Shown: piece by piece, positions 1 through 5,141 of the stretch
How the letters are laid out: every line of letters starts with the position of its first letter
How positions within the stretch are numbered: position 1 is the stretch's first letter
Source: JBEEMU01 sp043778315
GTDB taxonomy: Bacteria; Bacteroidota; Bacteroidia; Chitinophagales; Saprospiraceae
DNA: 5,141 bases
NCBI GenBank assembly: GCA_043778315.1
Contig: JAYWGJ010000312.1
Location: 1-5,141, forward strand
Reading direction: 5' to 3'
Notes under the pieces: generated by a model
What the model was told of the DNA's origin: nothing
The model's input: the letters and a program-made list of their open reading frames with translations, nothing else
Databases searched by the model: none
Translations under genes and position numbers: made by a program

Positions 1-950
1 CTGATGTCGGTAGAATTATTAGATGGACAAATCGTATTATTGAAACAGCCATAATACGCCTTGAAGGTGCTGTTCGCATTGGCTACATTAGCGTCGCAAA
101 GGCGATTAGGAATTTGTAGGGTTTCGGTGATGAAAATAATTTCACCACTATCAAACATACCGTTGGTCGGGAAACCCGTAACGGTGTAAGTACTCGAAGC
201 GGTGGGGAATGAACCCGAACTGCTGACGCTCGACGCGCCCGATACGGATACGCCAATAATTTGTATGCCATTATTGTTACCCGCATCTACTTTCACTTCG
301 GGCGTAGCACCAAAGCCACCATTTTGTACCCGAATGACGCGAGTAAACGTGCTGTTCGGCGCGCCCGAATAAACCGCATTGCTCGGTATCGACACATTCA
401 TTGCCGCATAGCGGACGTTGTATGCAGGGTTTTCGGCATTGCTTGCGTCACCGATACTTTGGTAGCTCGTGCCGCCAAAAGTGAGCGTATAGGTATTGAT
501 ATTGACAGGCTCGTTAATGCGTCGACAATCGGCAGAAGCCTGAAAATCAATCACTACGCTATCGCCCGCCGCAATATTTACAATATTGAAAAAGGGCGAG
601 GACGGGTCGGAGGTATTCGTTTCTGATACCGCGCCCGTTGCGCCAAGCGTATATACCGCCGAGCCAACCACATAGCGAATGCCCACAGGCAGTTGCGCTT
701 GCAGCTGCGCGCCACTGATACCCGTAGGGTCGTCAGAAACGAGTTTGAGCGTGAAGTGTGCGGGCGTGCCGCATACGTCCAACGGATTTGTGCCGTCGGG
801 CGTAGTCGCCTCAAACTGCACCTGTGCGGTAACCATAATCGGGAGGCACAATAGCGTAGCGATTGTAACCATCGTAGCTCCTTTCAGCCCGAAAGCTGAT
901 GCTACCAACTGCGGATTGCAGCGTCGCAAAATAGTGAACATAAGATTCAT
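1..950 (-). CDS. Secreted DUF11-like cell-surface protein, N-terminal part (cut by left edge)
   Basis: The frame is open from an ATG at 950 to the window edge and gives 316 residues with no stop, so the protein continues beyond position 1. Residues 1-42 look like a signal peptide: a basic stretch (RR at 9-10, K23), a hydrophobic core at about 27-41 (MVTIATLLCLPIMV), and a likely cleavage at TA/Q before Q43. The mature part is rich in Thr, Ser, Asn, Ala and Gly and poor in Lys. It contains a stretch typical of DUF11 or related extracellular beta-sandwich repeats (AHFTLKL, then LPVGIRYVVGSAVYTLG at about 87-103, then AGDSVVIDFQASADC at 128-142). Cysteines at 60, 142, 285, 302 and 308 could form disulfides. 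No catalytic motif is visible. In Bacteroidota such proteins are usually long adhesin-like surface proteins, often with a C-terminal type IX sorting domain; that end is not visible here. An alternative start is the ATG at 872, which has AAGGAG five bases upstream, but it would leave a signal peptide without a basic N-terminus. I therefore prefer 950. Confidence 0.88.
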   Translation of the reverse strand, partial: MNLMFTILRRCNPQLVASAFGLKGATMVTIATLLCLPIMVTAQVQFEATTPDGTNPLDVCGTPAHFTLKLVSDDPTGISGAQLQAQLPVGIRYVVGSAVYTLGATGAVSETNTSDPSSPFFNIVNIAAGDSVVIDFQASADCRRINEPVNINTYTLTFGGTSYQSIGDASNAENPAYNVRYAAMNVSIPSNAVYSGAPNSTFTRVIRVQNGGFGATPEVKVDAGNNNGIQIIGVSVSGASSVSSSGSFPTASSTYTVTGFPTNGMFDSGEIIFITETLQIPNRLCDANVANANSTFKAYYGCFNNTICPSNNSTDI

Positions 951-1061
951 GAGAATAAAATTTAATTATTATTTTAGTATAAATAAAATCCGTAATAATA
1001 GTATATCAGACGTAAGCGGATTTGTAAGTCACAATTTTTTTTAAAATTTATTTTTTTATAA

Positions 1062-1077
1062 ATTGTAATTTTACAAT
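1062..1077. repeat. Perfect short palindrome, possible operator
   Basis: ATTGTAA and TTACAAT form 7-bp inverted arms separated by two bases. The site lies about 20 bp downstream of the candidate leftward promoter box at 1098-1105 and 112 bp before the start of the secreted-protein gene, a position where a repressor site would make sense. In DNA this AT-rich, a palindrome of this size can easily arise by chance, so the regulatory reading is weak. Confidence 0.25.
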
Positions 1078-1097
1078 ATGTGAAGTAAGTCCATCAT

Positions 1098-1105
1098 CAA
1101 ATATA
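1098..1105 (-). promoter_or_regulatory. Candidate -7 box for the secreted-protein gene
   Basis: Read on the minus strand the sequence is TATATTTG, an exact match to the Bacteroidota -7 consensus TAnnTTTG. It is the only such match I find between the gene start at 950 and about 1130. There is no clear TTTG at the expected -33 distance; the DNA there is a T-run on the minus strand. The implied leader of about 140 bases is long. The candidate is tentative. Confidence 0.3.
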
Positions 1106-1508
1106 CCTTTTTCATACAGACGATAAAAAAACTAATTAAGTTGCACGATAATAATTAATGATTTTTTGTATCTACACAACCAATAAACGTTAGGTTTTAG
1201 GAATAATTTAATCAATAGTATTTACACATTAATATTTATTATATACTATACATTTGTACCGCTATACTTCAATAAAAACATAGAAAAAAAGGAATTCGAG
1301 GTTATAAAAATCTATTTTACTATAATAAAATATATTTTACTATGTCACTTAATTATTTTAATTTAATATTTTTATCAATAAAAATACTTTTTTGTATAAA
1401 AAATGTGACGGTATAAAAAATCTATAAAAATCAAAATTGGATAGTTTAAATTGAAATTTAATATTTTCCGAGACCCAAAATACCTTAAACGAAGTGCGGC
1501 TTTATGCT

Positions 1509-1516
1509 TATTTTTG
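1509..1516 (+). promoter_or_regulatory. Candidate -7 box for the methyltransferase gene
   Basis: TATTTTTG matches the Bacteroidota -7 consensus TAnnTTTG and lies 24 bases upstream of the ATG at 1541, which implies a short leader of roughly 15-20 bases. No convincing TTTG is present 17-23 bp upstream (the DNA there reads CCTTAAAC), so only half of the usual promoter is seen. The position makes it the best candidate in this gap. Confidence 0.4.
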
Positions 1517-1540
1517 CATTATAAATGCTAACTTAATTTT

Positions 1541-2293
1541 ATGATGTACCAAACCGCCAAATCGCTCGTCCGCGCCTTACTGCCGCAAAGCGTACTTTTT
1601 CGCGCCGAAGTCGGCTTACGCGAAATTTTATATCGCTTACGCTACAAAGGCAACCGCTTCGTGTGCAATATCTGCGCGGCACAACTCGCTGGTTTTTTGC
1701 CGCTACACAACGGCGAGCGGCTCTGTCCGCGCTGTGGAAGTATGCCGCGCAACCGCCGCTTATGGCAAATATTAACCAAAGAAATCACCCTTTCGGGCAA
1801 AGCCGTACTTGATTTTTCGCCCTCGCGCTGCCTTTTTCGCGCTATGCGACAGCAAACAAACTTGTACGAATACCTCAGCTCCGATTTTGAGAACGAGTTC
1901 ATCGCCGACGTGCGGTACGACATCACCGCTATCCCCGAACCCGACAACCGCTTCGACCTAGTCATCTGCTATCATGTATTAGAGCATATCGCCGCCGACG
2001 CGCAAGCGATGCGCGAGCTGTACCGCGTACTCCGCCGAGGCGGCGTAGCGTTGATACAAACGCCGTTCAGCGACCGCGACACCTACGAAGACGCAACTAT
2101 CATCAGCCCCGAAAACCGCGAAACGCACTTCGGGCAGCGCGACCACGTCCGCATCTATAACGCAACGGATTTGTCGGCGCGCCTGCGTAGCGTAGGCTTC
2201 GAGGTAGAGCAGCGCGTGTACGCCACATTAGCGGAAAGCGACCTAAAAAACGGCTTCAACGTAGGCGAAACGGTGCTGATATGCAGAAAATAG
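1541..2293 (+). CDS. Class I SAM-dependent methyltransferase with zinc-knuckle-like N-terminus
   Basis: A complete 250-residue protein, cytoplasmic by appearance (no signal peptide or membrane segment). Residues 40-70 contain CNIC (42-45) and CPRC (62-65), a spacing that suggests a bound zinc. A Methyltransf_11-like fold follows. The motif I strand is AVLDFSPS (88-95), where the usual glycine-rich D/E-x-G-x-G-x-G loop is replaced by a DFSPS form. The acidic residue after strand 2 is probably D115 (SSDFE). YDIT lies at 126-129, FDLVICYHVLEHI at 138-150 is motif IV with its post-motif helix, and RVLRRGG at 162-168 is the motif before strand 5. FGQRDHVRIYN (197-207) and a GFEV strand (219-222) follow. 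I recall the DFSPS-type loop, VLEHI and FGQ-DHVR as a recurring set in a poorly characterised methyltransferase subgroup; the substrate is unknown and could be a sugar, lipid or small molecule. A second ATG follows immediately at 1544, so the start may be one codon later. The gene stands alone: 338 bases separate it from the next start. Confidence 0.93.
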   Translation: MMYQTAKSLVRALLPQSVLFRAEVGLREILYRLRYKGNRFVCNICAAQLAGFLPLHNGERLCPRCGSMPRNRRLWQILTKEITLSGKAVLDFSPSRCLFRAMRQQTNLYEYLSSDFENEFIADVRYDITAIPEPDNRFDLVICYHVLEHIAADAQAMRELYRVLRRGGVALIQTPFSDRDTYEDATIISPENRETHFGQRDHVRIYNATDLSARLRSVGFEVEQRVYATLAESDLKNGFNVGETVLICRK

Positions 2294-2340
2294 GAGATTT
2301 TTAACTTTGAATAGGAATAAAAAAACTATTCACTCACCGC

Positions 2341-2388
2341 TTTGCGTCTTTGCTGCTCCGCGGCTCTGCGGCTCTGCTTCTCCGCGTT
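2341..2388. repeat. Six-unit degenerate octamer tandem repeat (TYYGCKKC-like)
   Basis: Six consecutive 8-bp units are in exact register: TTTGCGTC, TTTGCTGC, TCCGCGGC, TCTGCGGC, TCTGCTTC and TCCGCGTT. Position 1 is always T, and GC always occupies positions 4-5. The array is a GC-rich island inside AT-rich intergenic DNA. Two looser echoes follow (CTTCGCGTCT near 2400 and CCTTTGTGGCTTT near 2431), each after AAAAACCTT, so the full repeat-like region may reach about 2447. Similar 'TTTGCGTC/TCTGCGGC' strings are, from memory, common in intergenic DNA of Bacteroidota and other bacteria. This is probably a decayed copy of such a dispersed repeat. No function is claimed. Confidence 0.65.
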
Positions 2389-2490
2389 TAAAAAACCTTC
2401 TTCGCGTCTAACATATCTCCTTCTCAAAAACCTTTGTGGCTTTATAATAATGTGTTAAACCCAGAGTTACCACAGCATATTGACACGATT

Positions 2491-2523
2491 TTTGTAAGTT
2501 GCTAATAATTATGTTTATCTTTG
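2491..2523 (+). promoter_or_regulatory. Bacteroidota-type promoter for the PorE-like gene
   Basis: TTTG at 2491-2494 (-33 element) is followed after 21 bp by TATCTTTG at 2516-2523, an exact match to the -7 consensus TAnnTTTG used by the primary sigma factor in this phylum. The spacing falls within the usual range. Transcription would begin near 2528-2531 and leave a leader of about 100 bases before the ATG at 2632. This is the best promoter in the window. Confidence 0.62.
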
Positions 2524-2541
2524 CAGCGTTTTTATTATCAT

Positions 2542-2577
2542 AAACTTATTATTCAACTTATTTATCAACTTATTTAT
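2542..2577 (+). repeat. 12-bp tandem repeat in the 5' leader of the PorE-like gene
   Basis: CAACTTATTTAT is repeated twice perfectly (2554-2565 and 2566-2577). It is preceded by a diverged third unit, AAACTTATTATT (2542-2553, 9 of 12 matching). The array lies between the predicted transcription start and the ATG at 2632, so it would be transcribed into the leader. It could be a protein-binding site, an AU-rich leader element, or a chance expansion. Confidence 0.6.
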
Positions 2578-2631
2578 CTTCTGATAGACTGATTAAATTT
2601 ACATTTAAGCGTCTTGACACAAAAAAATCGT

Positions 2632-4827
2632 ATGAAAAAAATATTGCTACTATTGTCTTTTTTTTTAACTGTACAATGTATTGCAACGGCACAAAAGACA
2701 ACCGCACGCGACCAAGCGATGCAGCTATTTGATGCCAAACTCTACCATAAAACATTACCCATTTTATTGGAATACCAAAAAGATAAACCGAAGGATATAG
2801 ATATCAAATATCCTATCGGCGTGTGCTTATTGCAAATGGGACAAGCGGCGCGCGGTCAGCAATATTTGGAGGCTTTTTTGAGTAATACCAAATACAAAAA
2901 CGACGAGGCTCTTTGGTATTTGGCGCGCTGCTTCCACCATCAAGCGAAGTATGAAGAGGCGGTTAAGTATTATAAAATGTACCTCGGCAAGGTGAGCGAC
3001 AGCGACCCAAAACGCGCCTCCGCCAAAGGCGATATACAACGCTGTATGCGCGGACTAAAAATGCAGTACGCCGAGCAGCGCGCTTATGTGGACAATTTGG
3101 GCGAAGCAGTAAATACCGAACTCGACGAATACGCGCCCGTAGTAGCGCAAAACGGCAACGACGATGTCCTTTTTTTCTCGGCGCAACGCCCCGAAAACCT
3201 CGGTGGTGCGCGCGCCCCTGACGGCAAGCTCGACGAGCGATTAGGTACTATCAAAAGTGATATTTTTATAACACAAGTGCAAAGCGGCGAATGGCTCGCA
3301 CCCGAGCGGCAGCCCGAGGGCTACAATACGGCGGCGAACGACCAAATTTTAGACCTTAGTCCCGACGGCACGTTTCTGTACATTGCGCGAGAGGAAAAAA
3401 ACGACCCGAGCAATATCACTTATATTCCGTTTATCGGCAACGACTCTATCAACACCAAGCTCTCCGCCACCGCCGTCACGATGCCCGAACCGATAAACTC
3501 GAGCGCGTGGGACGGCGACTCTTACTTTTTCAGAGATAGCATTTTGCTGTTTAGCTCGAACCGTGCAGGCGGACAAGGCGGCAACGACCTGTATATTAGC
3601 TACCGCAACCGCGACGGCAACTGGGGCAAACCGCTCAATTTGGGCGGAGCCATCAATACGCCTTTTGACGAAGTATCGCCGTTTTTGGCGAAAGACGGAC
3701 GCACACTATATTATAGCAGCAATAATTTGAATAGCATTGGTGGTTTTGATGTGTTCAAAACCGTTTTTGTAGATACCGCAAAAGCGTGGACAGTACCCGA
3801 AAACTTGGGCGTACCCATCAATTCGCCTGCCGACGAGCAATACCTACGCGTGACGAACGACGGCAATCGCGGCTACTTCGCCTCGAACCGACCTGGCTCA
3901 CGCGGCGCACGCGACTTGTACGTTGCGTACTTCAAAGCACCTGCCAAAGAGCAACTCAAACCGTGCAACCCCGCGAGTTTTGTGGAGGTGCTGATACCGA
4001 TACTCCGCGACGGCAATTATGTAAACGGTGTGATAAAAGAAACACCAATAGAGCTACCCGTCGAAACGAATACGATGATATTGAGCCAATACAAAATAGC
4101 ACCGATACTGTACAACGAAACGACGATGAGCTTAGTACCAACGACTATTAATACGCTCAATCAGTTGGCGGCGATAGCCACTAAATTCCCGAAAACAAAA
4201 TTGGAGTTCACGATACATACTGACGACGAAGGCAGCCGCAACTTCTCCATTTATTTTTCGGTGAAACGATTGGAGGAACTCTCGGCATATTTGCTACAAA
4301 AAAATGTGACCGCAGAGCGCATGATACTCAAAAGCGTAGGCATGAGTTACCCTATTGCCAAAAACAGAAATACCGACGAAACGCCCAACGAAGTAGGGCG
4401 CAGCCTCAACCGCCGCGTAGATGTGCGCATACTCAACACCGACGGTTTACCGATAAAAATAGAGTATCCGCGTCCCGAAATGAGCCAAGAACTCAACGAG
4501 GAAACGTTCGCTAAATACGAAAAGGCAAAGCAAGGCTTAACTTTTAAGGTGCAGGTGAAAGCAACTAAGCAGCTTTTTGATGACCCTGTTATCGCCAATA
4601 ACGGCGACGCGATGATTGAATTGAATACGGGTATCGGCACGTTTAGATATAGTATCGGTCTGTACAAAACTTTTGCTTTGGCTGATGCCAAACGCGCCGA
4701 AGTAGCTACGCAGGGCTTTCGCGACGCTTTTGTAGTAGCGTACATGGACGGGATTCGCATCCCCAAAGAGCAGTTGCCCGACCTGATAGCGAAGTTTCCT
4801 GACCTGAAAAATATGATAAAAGAGTAG
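2632..4827 (+). CDS. PorE-like envelope protein: TPR, PD40 propeller, OmpA-like and SPOR-like domains
   Basis: The frame also opens at a TTG (2614), but the ATG at 2632 begins a textbook signal peptide (MKKILLLLSFFLTVQCIATA, cleaved before Q21), giving 731 residues. C16 does not fit a lipobox because Q precedes it. Residues 24-145 form TPR-like helix pairs (for example EALWYLARCFHHQAKYEEAV). Residues about 155-434 carry PD40/WD40-like blades marked by VLFFSAQRP, LLFSSNRAGGQGGNDLY (305-321), LYYSSNNLNSIGGFDVF (359-375) and GYFASNRPGSRGARDLY (414-430). Residues about 497-601 are OmpA-like, with HTDDEG (529-534) and NRRVDVRI (593-600). By motif alignment, D531 and R546 match the Asp and Arg that bind diaminopimelate in Acinetobacter OmpA. 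Residues 637-714 look SPOR-like (FKVQVKA, then YSIGLYKTFALADAKR and GFRDAFVVAYMDGIRI). The protein is presumably periplasmic and peptidoglycan-anchored. The TPR-propeller-OmpA order resembles type IX secretion protein PorE, but I see no carboxypeptidase-regulatory-like domain and there is an added SPOR-like end. It may therefore be a related scaffold rather than the orthologue. Confidence 0.93.
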   Translation: MKKILLLLSFFLTVQCIATAQKTTARDQAMQLFDAKLYHKTLPILLEYQKDKPKDIDIKYPIGVCLLQMGQAARGQQYLEAFLSNTKYKNDEALWYLARCFHHQAKYEEAVKYYKMYLGKVSDSDPKRASAKGDIQRCMRGLKMQYAEQRAYVDNLGEAVNTELDEYAPVVAQNGNDDVLFFSAQRPENLGGARAPDGKLDERLGTIKSDIFITQVQSGEWLAPERQPEGYNTAANDQILDLSPDGTFLYIAREEKNDPSNITYIPFIGNDSINTKLSATAVTMPEPINSSAWDGDSYFFRDSILLFSSNRAGGQGGNDLYISYRNRDGNWGKPLNLGGAINTPFDEVSPFLAKDGRTLYYSSNNLNSIGGFDVFKTVFVDTAKAWTVPENLGVPINSPADEQYLRVTNDGNRGYFASNRPGSRGARDLYVAYFKAPAKEQLKPCNPASFVEVLIPILRDGNYVNGVIKETPIELPVETNTMILSQYKIAPILYNETTMSLVPTTINTLNQLAAIATKFPKTKLEFTIHTDDEGSRNFSIYFSVKRLEELSAYLLQKNVTAERMILKSVGMSYPIAKNRNTDETPNEVGRSLNRRVDVRILNTDGLPIKIEYPRPEMSQELNEETFAKYEKAKQGLTFKVQVKATKQLFDDPVIANNGDAMIELNTGIGTFRYSIGLYKTFALADAKRAEVATQGFRDAFVVAYMDGIRIPKEQLPDLIAKFPDLKNMIKE

Positions 4828-4830
4828 ATC

Positions 4831-4859
4831 CTCCCCCGCCCCCCTCCAAAGGAGGGGAG
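4831..4859. terminator. GC-rich palindrome after the PorE-like gene, possible terminator
   Basis: CCCCTCC (4841-4847), loop AAA, GGAGGGG (4851-4857) form a strong 7-bp hairpin three codons' distance past the stop. An upstream CTCCCC (4831-4836) can pair alternatively with GGGGAG (4854-4859). There is no T-run directly after it; a seven-T run occurs only at 4892-4898. It is thus not a canonical intrinsic terminator. Very similar 'CCCCTCC AAA GGAGGGG' palindromes are, from memory, frequent intergenic elements in Bacteroidota genomes, so it may equally be a dispersed repeat. Confidence 0.45.
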
Positions 4860-4871
4860 ACCGCGAAAAAC

Positions 4872-4951
4872 GAACAGTGAACAGATAACAGTTTTTTTAA
4901 CGAACAGATAACAGTGAATATTTTTTGAACGATTAGTGAACAGCGTACAGC
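4872..4951. repeat. Degenerate heptamer tandem repeat (GAACAGT-like)
   Basis: Units of 7 bp read GAACAGT, GAACAGA, TAACAGT (4872-4892), then a T-run with AAC, then GAACAGA, TAACAGT, GAATATT (4902-4922), and after a second T-run GATTAGT, GAACAGC, GTACAGC (4931-4951). The 14-mer GAACAGATAACAGT is present twice exactly (4879-4892 and 4902-4915), 23 bp apart. The structure suggests duplication of a heptamer block together with its T-run. It resembles in kind the short tandem heptamer repeats described in cyanobacteria; no relation is claimed. Confidence 0.65.
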
Positions 4952-4963
4952 TTTGCGCGGCAC

Positions 4964-4987
4964 ATTCATAATTCATAATTCATAATT
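4964..4987. repeat. Heptamer tandem repeat ATTCATA, 3.4 copies, just upstream of mtaB
   Basis: ATTCATA is repeated three times perfectly (4964-4984) followed by ATT. The array ends nine bases before the mtaB ATG at 4997 and therefore lies where the ribosome would bind. A change in copy number would alter the spacing or content of the upstream region without touching the reading frame. Confidence 0.75.
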
Positions 4988-4996
4988 AAAAGACCG

Positions 4997-5141
4997 ATGA
5001 CCCCACGCACCGTTGCGTTCCATACCTTAGGCTGCAAGCTCAACTTTTCGGAGACCTCGAGCATTGGTCGCCTCTTTGATGATGCGGGCTACTCGACGAT
5101 AGACTTCGAGGACGGCGCAGATATTTACGTCATCAATACTT
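4997..5141 (+). CDS. mtaB: tRNA t6A37 methylthiotransferase MtaB, N-terminal part (cut by right edge)
   Basis: The first 48 residues are visible and the frame is open at the edge. VAFHTLGCKLNFSETSSI (6-23) is the start of the UPF0004 domain in the MtaB/MiaB radical-SAM family. C13 is the first of the three cysteines that hold the auxiliary 4Fe-4S cluster, and DIYVINT (42-48) is the strand that normally runs straight into the second cysteine (NTCSVT). The LGCKLN form (K after C) favours MtaB over MiaB or RimO, which usually have GCQMN or GCxKN. MtaB adds a methylthio group to t6A at position 37 of tRNAs reading ANN codons, giving ms2t6A, in the cytoplasm. The ATG at 4997 puts the conserved core six residues in, as is usual. 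About 430-450 residues are expected, so roughly 90 percent of the gene is outside the window. Confidence 0.95.
   Translation, partial: MTPRTVAFHTLGCKLNFSETSSIGRLFDDAGYSTIDFEDGADIYVINT

Larger units (their letters stand above)
951..1540. other. AT-rich divergent intergenic region without a gene
   Basis: These 590 bases separate the leftward secreted-protein gene from the rightward methyltransferase gene. The sequence is dominated by A/T runs, in sharp contrast to the GC-richer genes on both sides. I find no credible coding frame, tRNA or structured RNA. Visible elements are promoter-like -7 boxes (separate entries), a palindrome at 1062-1077, and a direct repeat TATTTTACTAT at 1313-1323 and 1333-1343 (20-bp spacing). 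Near-copies of TATAAAAATCTAT also occur around 1303-1315 and 1412-1424. It probably carries the control regions of both divergent genes, but it is longer than needed for that. Confidence 0.8.
2294..2631. other. Intergenic region with repeats, promoter and 5' leader
   Basis: This gap holds, in order, an AT-rich tail after the methyltransferase stop, an octamer tandem repeat (2341-2388), two copies of AAAAACCTT 35 bp apart (2391-2399 and 2426-2434), a strong Bacteroidota promoter (2491-2523), and a leader of about 100 bases with a 12-bp tandem repeat (2542-2577). No hairpin followed by a T-run is seen after the methyltransferase gene, so its transcription end is not identifiable. No small coding frame looks real. 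Confidence 0.75.
4828..4996. other. Repeat-filled intergenic gap before mtaB
   Basis: Nearly all of this 169-base gap consists of three simple elements: a GC-rich palindrome (4831-4859), a degenerate heptamer array (4872-4951) and a second heptamer array (4964-4987). No gene is present. Near-matches to the -7 box (TATTTTTTG at 4919-4927, TACAGCTTTG at 4946-4955) have the wrong internal spacing, and no -33 partner is visible. The mtaB promoter is therefore not identified; read-through from the upstream gene is possible. Confidence 0.7.

Noticed and set aside
261..1044. Two plus-strand open frames (261-626 and 679-1044)
   Set aside because: They are antisense to the secreted-protein frame, which is longer, continuous, has a signal peptide and reads as a normal extracellular protein. 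Their translations are basic, low-quality sequences with no domain.
1249..1256. TACATTTG, an exact -7 consensus on the plus strand
   Set aside because: There is no -33 partner and no gene start for nearly 300 bases downstream. Matches are expected by chance in DNA this AT-rich.
2341..2388. Coding remnant or structured RNA in the GC-rich island
   Set aside because: The composition is explained by the octamer repeat. There is no gene-like frame beyond it and no tRNA-like fold.
2614..2631. TTG start at 2614 for the PorE-like gene
   Set aside because: It would add MTQKNR before a perfect MKK-type signal peptide. The ATG at 2632 is the better start.
3786..4151. Plus-strand frame overlapping the PorE-like gene, and minus-strand frames inside it and the methyltransferase gene
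   Set aside because: They overlap strongly supported genes in other frames, have Arg/Thr-rich shadow composition and carry no recognisable motif.
4347..4976. Minus-strand open frames (4347-4976 and 4706-4969)
   Set aside because: They lie antisense to the OmpA-like and SPOR-like coding sequence and start inside the heptamer repeats. Their N-terminal parts simply translate the repeats and the GC-rich palindrome.
4872..4987. CRISPR array
   Set aside because: The units are 7 bp and directly tandem, without repeat-spacer organisation.
1..5141. Insertion sequence, phage, toxin-antitoxin or defence system
   Set aside because: No transposase, integrase, nuclease or small paired genes are seen. 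All four real coding regions are explained by envelope, methyltransferase or tRNA-modification families.

Overview
The window looks like ordinary chromosomal DNA of a member of the Bacteroidota. The lineage below phylum cannot be settled from the sequence. The evidence is a TPR/PD40/OmpA-like envelope protein of the PorE type, a secreted repeat-type cell-surface protein, an MtaB start typical of the phylum, an almost perfect Bacteroidota promoter (TTTG, 21 bp, TATCTTTG), and AT-rich, repeat-strewn intergenic DNA between GC-richer genes.

Layout. Positions 1-950 (minus strand) hold the N-terminal 316 residues of a large secreted, DUF11-like protein that runs off the left edge. Positions 951-1540 are a very AT-rich divergent intergenic region with no gene, holding promoter-like elements and short repeats. 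Positions 1541-2293 (plus) encode a complete class I SAM-dependent methyltransferase with an N-terminal four-cysteine zinc-knuckle-like segment. Positions 2294-2631 are intergenic, with a degenerate octamer tandem repeat, a good promoter and a 12-bp tandem repeat in the presumed 5' leader. Positions 2632-4827 (plus) encode a 731-residue periplasmic protein: signal peptide, TPR, PD40/WD40-like propeller, OmpA-like peptidoglycan-binding domain and a C-terminal SPOR-like module. Positions 4828-4996 hold a GC-rich palindrome followed by two different heptamer tandem repeats. Positions 4997-5141 (plus) are the first 48 codons of mtaB, a tRNA methylthiotransferase, cut by the right edge.

How the genes relate. 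There is no strong sign that they form one pathway. The secreted protein and the PorE-like protein both belong to the cell envelope and could be connected through type IX secretion. That is inference only, because the secreted protein's C-terminus, where a sorting signal would lie, is outside the window. The methyltransferase and mtaB look like independent neighbours. I find no mobile element, CRISPR array, tRNA or rRNA. The most unusual material is the set of short-period tandem repeats (8, 12, 7 and 7 bp) that fill three of the gaps next to genes.
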